Origin: Lachnospiraceae bacterium
Lineage (GTDB): Bacteria; Bacillota; Clostridia; Lachnospirales; Lachnospiraceae
DNA: 13,890 nt
Assembly (NCBI GenBank): GCA_003489085.1
Contig: DNJM01000210.1
Span: 1-13,890, forward strand
Direction of reading: 5' to 3'
Shown here: piece by piece, positions 13,407 through 13,890 of the stretch
Numbering within the stretch: position 1 is the stretch's first letter
Layout of the letters: each line of letters opens with the position of its first letter
Translations under genes and position numbers: made by a program
Notes under the pieces: model-generated
What the model was told of the DNA's origin: nothing
Seen by the model: the letters and a program-made list of their open reading frames with translations, nothing else
Database searches by the model: none

Positions 13407-13472
13407 CTACTCCGTCCAATATTCAAAAACATACTGACAAATATCCCTGTATTCCTTTGCCAGATCCCACAT
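13407..13472 (-). CDS. Possible 21-residue peptide coupled to the end of sbcC
   Basis: The sbcC stop and an ATG share one base (TGATG, 13474-13470). The short frame reads MWDLAKEYRDICQYVFEYWT and one more Glu, then stops at TAG (13409-13407), just before the asparagine-synthetase promoter at 13367-13395. It is rich in Trp, Tyr, Glu and Asp and could form one amphipathic helix. There is no separate ribosome site, so translation would depend on re-initiation after sbcC. I do not recognise it; chance is quite possible. Confidence 0.22.
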   Translation of the reverse strand: MWDLAKEYRDICQYVFEYWTE

Positions 13473-13890
13473 CAGCTGATCTGCCATCTTACATAGCTTC
13501 CCTCTTCCCCCTTTGCAACAATCAGCTGATCCTCGATTTCCTGCTTCAGCTCTGTCACATGTGAAATAATACCGATCAGCCTGGAACTGCCTGCCATCTG
13601 CTGCAGTACCTTGACAGCCTGCTCCCTGGAGTGGTCATCGAGCGATCCGAATCCCTCGTCAATAAACATAACATCCAGGTGAATAGCCGCGGAGCTTTCC
13701 TGAATCTGATCCGCCATGCCAAGTGCCAGAGAAAGCGCAGCCATAAAAGACTCTCCGCCGGACAGTGTCCTTACTTCTCTTTCTTTGCCGGTCACGGTGG
13801 AATACACCATCAGATCAAGTCCTCTGTTTTTCCCTTCTCCTGCCTGCTCCGTTCCGACCATCCGCAATTCGAACTGACCGGCGGACATTT
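13472..13890 (-). CDS. sbcC: SbcC/Rad50-type exonuclease subunit, C-terminal end
   Basis: Known role: the ATPase subunit of the SbcCD (Mre11-Rad50-like) nuclease, which cuts hairpins and blocked DNA ends. Seen: only the last 139 or so residues are in the window; the 5' part lies beyond the right edge. This is the C-terminal ATPase lobe, with the ABC signature LSGGESF, Walker B LDVMFIDEGFGSLD and the switch histidine in IGIISHVTELK, and it ends YVRWQIS. The match to SbcC is good because LDVMFIDEGFGSLD with a preceding LSGGESF is typical of that family. Its partner sbcD would be expected upstream, outside the window. The stop at 13474-13472 is followed by no clear terminator. Other Rad50/RecN-like ATPases are less likely. 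Confidence 0.9.
   Translation of the reverse strand, partial: MSAGQFELRMVGTEQAGEGKNRGLDLMVYSTVTGKEREVRTLSGGESFMAALSLALGMADQIQESSAAIHLDVMFIDEGFGSLDDHSREQAVKVLQQMAGSSRLIGIISHVTELKQEIEDQLIVAKGEEGSYVRWQIS

Noticed and set aside
13310..13432. In-frame 41-residue N-terminal extension of the asparagine-synthetase-like protein, starting MFLNIGRSRDN
   Set aside because: It contains two TATAAT-type promoters, has no ribosome site at its ATG, shows no likeness to the glutaminase N-terminus, and the ATG at 13309 has a good AAAGGA site.

Overview
The window looks like the chromosome of a low-to-mid-GC Firmicute, most likely a gut clostridium of the Lachnospiraceae type. This rests on lipoprotein signal peptides, consensus sigma-A promoters, strong AGGAGG-type ribosome binding sites, many GTG/TTG starts, a secreted trigger-factor-like foldase and a VanG-type cluster like those of clostridia and enterococci. 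It is inference from gene content; no ribosomal marker is present.

Left block (1-3307, minus strand): the N-terminal part of an oligopeptide-type ABC transporter substrate-binding lipoprotein runs off the left edge. It is driven by a perfect consensus sigma-A promoter whose -10 and start region are covered by two overlapping 18-bp palindromes. Behind it lie an extracytoplasmic trigger-factor/FKBP lipoprotein with its own terminator and a cardiolipin synthase. All three products act at the cell envelope.

Central block (3467-9152, plus strand): a single-pass membrane protein of unknown function with its own promoter and terminator is followed by a complete VanG-type set: vanR, vanS, vanG (D-Ala:D-Ser ligase), vanXY (D,D-peptidase) and vanT (serine/alanine racemase). 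VanT makes D-Ser, VanG joins it to D-Ala, and VanXY removes D-Ala-D-Ala and the terminal D-Ala of existing precursors. Together these would replace D-Ala-D-Ala with D-Ala-D-Ser, which lowers glycopeptide affinity, under VanRS control. Unusual points are a VanT with no membrane domain, a 71-nt vanXY/vanT overlap, and a 19-bp hairpin between vanS and vanG whose loop and flank carry an extended -10 promoter. A bidirectional terminator closes the block.

Right block (9163-13890, minus strand): murI (glutamate racemase) with a DUF1934/YwiB-like gene in a two-gene operon from a good sigma-A promoter; a broken MFS exporter (in-frame stop plus frameshift); an asparagine-synthetase-like gene that lacks the catalytic cysteine and front part of the glutaminase domain, with tandem promoters; and the C-terminal end of an SbcC-type nuclease subunit.

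No tRNA, rRNA, CRISPR array, insertion sequence or attachment site was recognised. No gene-free stretch exceeds 300 bases: the largest are 392-658 (promoter, operator and terminator) and 3308-3553 (two divergent promoters).
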